Positions 61,924 to 64,000 of a DNA stretch of 64,000 bases are shown one piece after another; within the stretch, counting starts at the first letter, position 1; each line of letters begins with the position of its first letter. Position numbers and translations under genes: made by a program. The notes under the pieces are model-generated. The model did no database searches and was not told where the DNA came from. It saw nothing but the letters and a program-made list of their open reading frames with translations. The DNA comes from Sipunculus nudus (lineage: Eukaryota; Annelida; Sipuncula; Golfingiida; Sipunculidae): assembly GCA_026874595.1 (NCBI GenBank), contig CM049314.1, forward strand, positions 10,284,729-10,348,728. The letters are read 5' to 3'.

Positions 61924-63450
61924 ACAAGAGACCCATGGGTCTCAGCGCTCAGCTGAAGTTTGAAATTTTTGCAAATGCAAAATATGCAAAATATTTCTTT
62001 GTGATGTTTTTCATATATATAAGCATATGAGAAGCTAAGAGGAAAAGGGCCCTCCTACTTGGTTATATTAAAATTCTAAATATATGATTGCAAAACTTAT
62101 ACTCTGACAAGACTGTTATGAAGTAAAACAGTAAAAGTTTTGAGATACTGTGATGCATATGAAAAATTTACAGATGGACAGGCACGTGGACAGAATGGAC
62201 TAATACCTTTATTTCACTTTCAAGGGAATAATGCATTTAAGTTTATATATAAGCCTATTTTTTTAAGCATATCCACTTTTTCCATTAATAGTTTTTATCT
62301 GATTCATTTTTTTACAAGTTTTATAAATTTGTAATAAAAAATCTGAAAATATAAGTTGAAATATCAGAATTCTAAGTTGCAATCATTATATATCCAGAGT
62401 GTAGCTCATATTGGGTCATATTATGCATACACATATATTTTATTATTTTTAAATCACAAATGTTTAAACTGAATTTAAAAGAAAATAATGTCACAACATG
62501 GCATCTTCAAGATTATCCCTTGAAACACTTTTAAAAAATTTTGCACATTGGAGTTTTCAGTACATGCTTAATTTTATTCACTAAAATAAAATAAAAGATT
62601 CAGCAAATTTGATAAAATAAAATCCTCTTTTCAAATAAAGTATATACACTGTTGGTTGAATGAGGGACAAAAAATATCATCCTTACTATCTCAGCAATAA
62701 TTTATTACTGGAATTAATAGTCAATTTCACACCTGGTGAAGTTTTTACTCTTCTGAAGTAAGGAATTACTTATCTGATGAATATCCACACTTCCATAGCA
62801 ATACACCACTTTGTGGACACAATTAAATGTGCACTTTAATCATTATAACCCTGGTGGTACAATACAAAATCTAAAATGTAGCATAGCCAAGGATAACCAT
62901 GAATAAAATACAAAAAATTATAACATTCATCTAGTCTACACTTTTCAATCAATACCTTTGAAATTTCAGATTTTAAAAGATTAAATCCTTATGTATATGT
63001 GCTGTGAAAATTAAATCAACAGTGCTTACAGGGAAAAAAACATGCCGTTGCCAAAGTTGGACAAAATTTAGGGATTGATTTTTTATTTATGCTAATAACT
63101 TGAAAAATTTGCAAAATTCAGATCTAATTTTGGATAAACAATTGAATCTTTATTAAATTAAGTTATATTCCTGAAAAAAAAGTCTCCAGCTTCAGCAATT
63201 CTCATGTTAAGTGGGTAAATATATTTCTGAATTTTTTAAAAATTGCATTATATTTGGGCCCATAACTTCAAAACAATATGCAATACTGACCTAATTTTTG
63301 GTATGTTCATAGAAAATTCATGGAAGAATATGAATACTAAATATGATCAATAACAGATCAGTGATTTTGAAATTATAATTAGTCAGCCTTGAAGTGTAAC
63401 CATGGCTTTTTTAAAGGAAAACAGAGGTGACTTATAGTCAGCTGAGCTAA
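61924..63450 (+). mobile_element. Modular hairpin-ended element, copy 7 (1.5 kb)
   Basis: The left end carries a perfect 16-bp palindrome, GAGACCCATGGGTCTC, followed by AGCGCTCAGCTG. The right end GACTTATAGTCAGCTGAGCTAA is present, but the ACGG tract and the left half of the stem-loop have been lost. The right-hand module (from about 62940) is shared with copies 1, 3, 4 and 6. Confidence 0.68.
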
Positions 63451-64000
63451 CAAAATGAGTGAGACCTCAAATAAAAGTGTAAGACATCTGAAATTTGAAA
63501 TGTAAGTCTGAAAGAGAAGGGAAGAGTTTGAATACAGTTCATCATAGTGACATACTTGTCTATGCAAAGAACATCAAAACAGTGTCATTGGCTACGGCAC
63601 ACTCTTTTTTTTCCTGAAAACTGTATGATAAAATCTGGAGTTTTATGTCTGAACTTCAAGCATTACATCCAATTTTGACATGCTTTTATATGATACTTAC
63701 AGCTTTAATCTTTTTCAAGAAAAAACAGATACATTTTAAAAGAAATAATTAATTTTTTAATTCTTCAATGGATAAATCTGACAAACCAGAAGAACCCTGA
63801 GATGCTGCTAAATTTAAATTACTGGTGCATGTCTTTGATATAACTTAAATGCACACAAATACAAAAAAAAGAAGCTTCACAGCAACTTCAGTGGAATAAA
63901 ATGCACCAAAAACTAGTGCTGAAAGCTGAAATATGAAGCAGAGGACATACACCTGATAAACACTTCTATGGTCCAGTTACAAATGGATCATTTCACTACA
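63451..64000 (-). other. Intronic sequence to the window edge, no features seen
   Basis: AT-rich; no splice-flanked coding segment recognised. Confidence 0.45.

Overview
This is a eukaryotic, intron-rich, AT-rich window. It is dominated by one gene on the minus strand: the 3' part of UNC80, the large scaffold subunit of the NALCN sodium-leak channel complex. I assembled 29 coding exons between 61014 and the stop codon at 7078. All have GT/AG borders, all intron phases agree, and together they give 4134 nt (1377 residues plus stop), roughly the C-terminal two fifths of a protein that is usually about 3200 residues long. The 5' part lies beyond the right edge. The host is an invertebrate, most likely a mollusc: the dispersed repeats ((ACGG)n-tailed elements, modular elements with tandem cores, many AGGTCA-rich intronic repeats) look molluscan, but this is inference and no species can be named.

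Layout. 1-236: a plus-strand open frame that looks like the 3' end of a converging gene, followed by AATAAA signals. 237-7077: the tail-to-tail intergenic region, with a probable MITE, one 2.6-kb element of an unusual repeat family, and degenerate repeats in the presumed UNC80 3' UTR. 7078-28772: the last UNC80 exons. They code first for the conserved end of the helical scaffold and then for a long Ser/Pro/Arg-rich, probably disordered tail made mostly of symmetric phase-1 exons and ending in a PDZ-ligand-like DTCV. 28773-61014: exons for conserved alpha-helical (HEAT-like) segments, separated by introns full of repeats. 61015-64000: intron with another element copy.

Three observations stand out. 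First, tandem arrays sit directly on UNC80 splice junctions. A 31-bp array of about 53 copies overlaps the 5' splice site of the exon ending at 60315. An array of about 33 copies of 31-32 bp overlaps the 5' splice site of the exon ending at 47253. An array of about 10 units overlaps the 3' splice site of the exon starting at 57715. Each unit carries the exon edge together with the splice signal, so the introns hold dozens of decoy splice sites. Second, seven copies of a repeat family (0.9-4.6 kb, about 15 kb in total, all in one orientation) share a covarying 5' palindrome and a 3' stem-loop ending in CTAA but have modular, unrelated or tandemly repeated cores. They resemble bivalve pearl / Helentron-associated elements. 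Third, two long inverted repeats (2.0 kb and 1.76 kb) lie in UNC80 introns and would fold into long dsRNA in the pre-mRNA.

No tRNA or rRNA genes, CRISPR arrays or bacterial-type features were seen.
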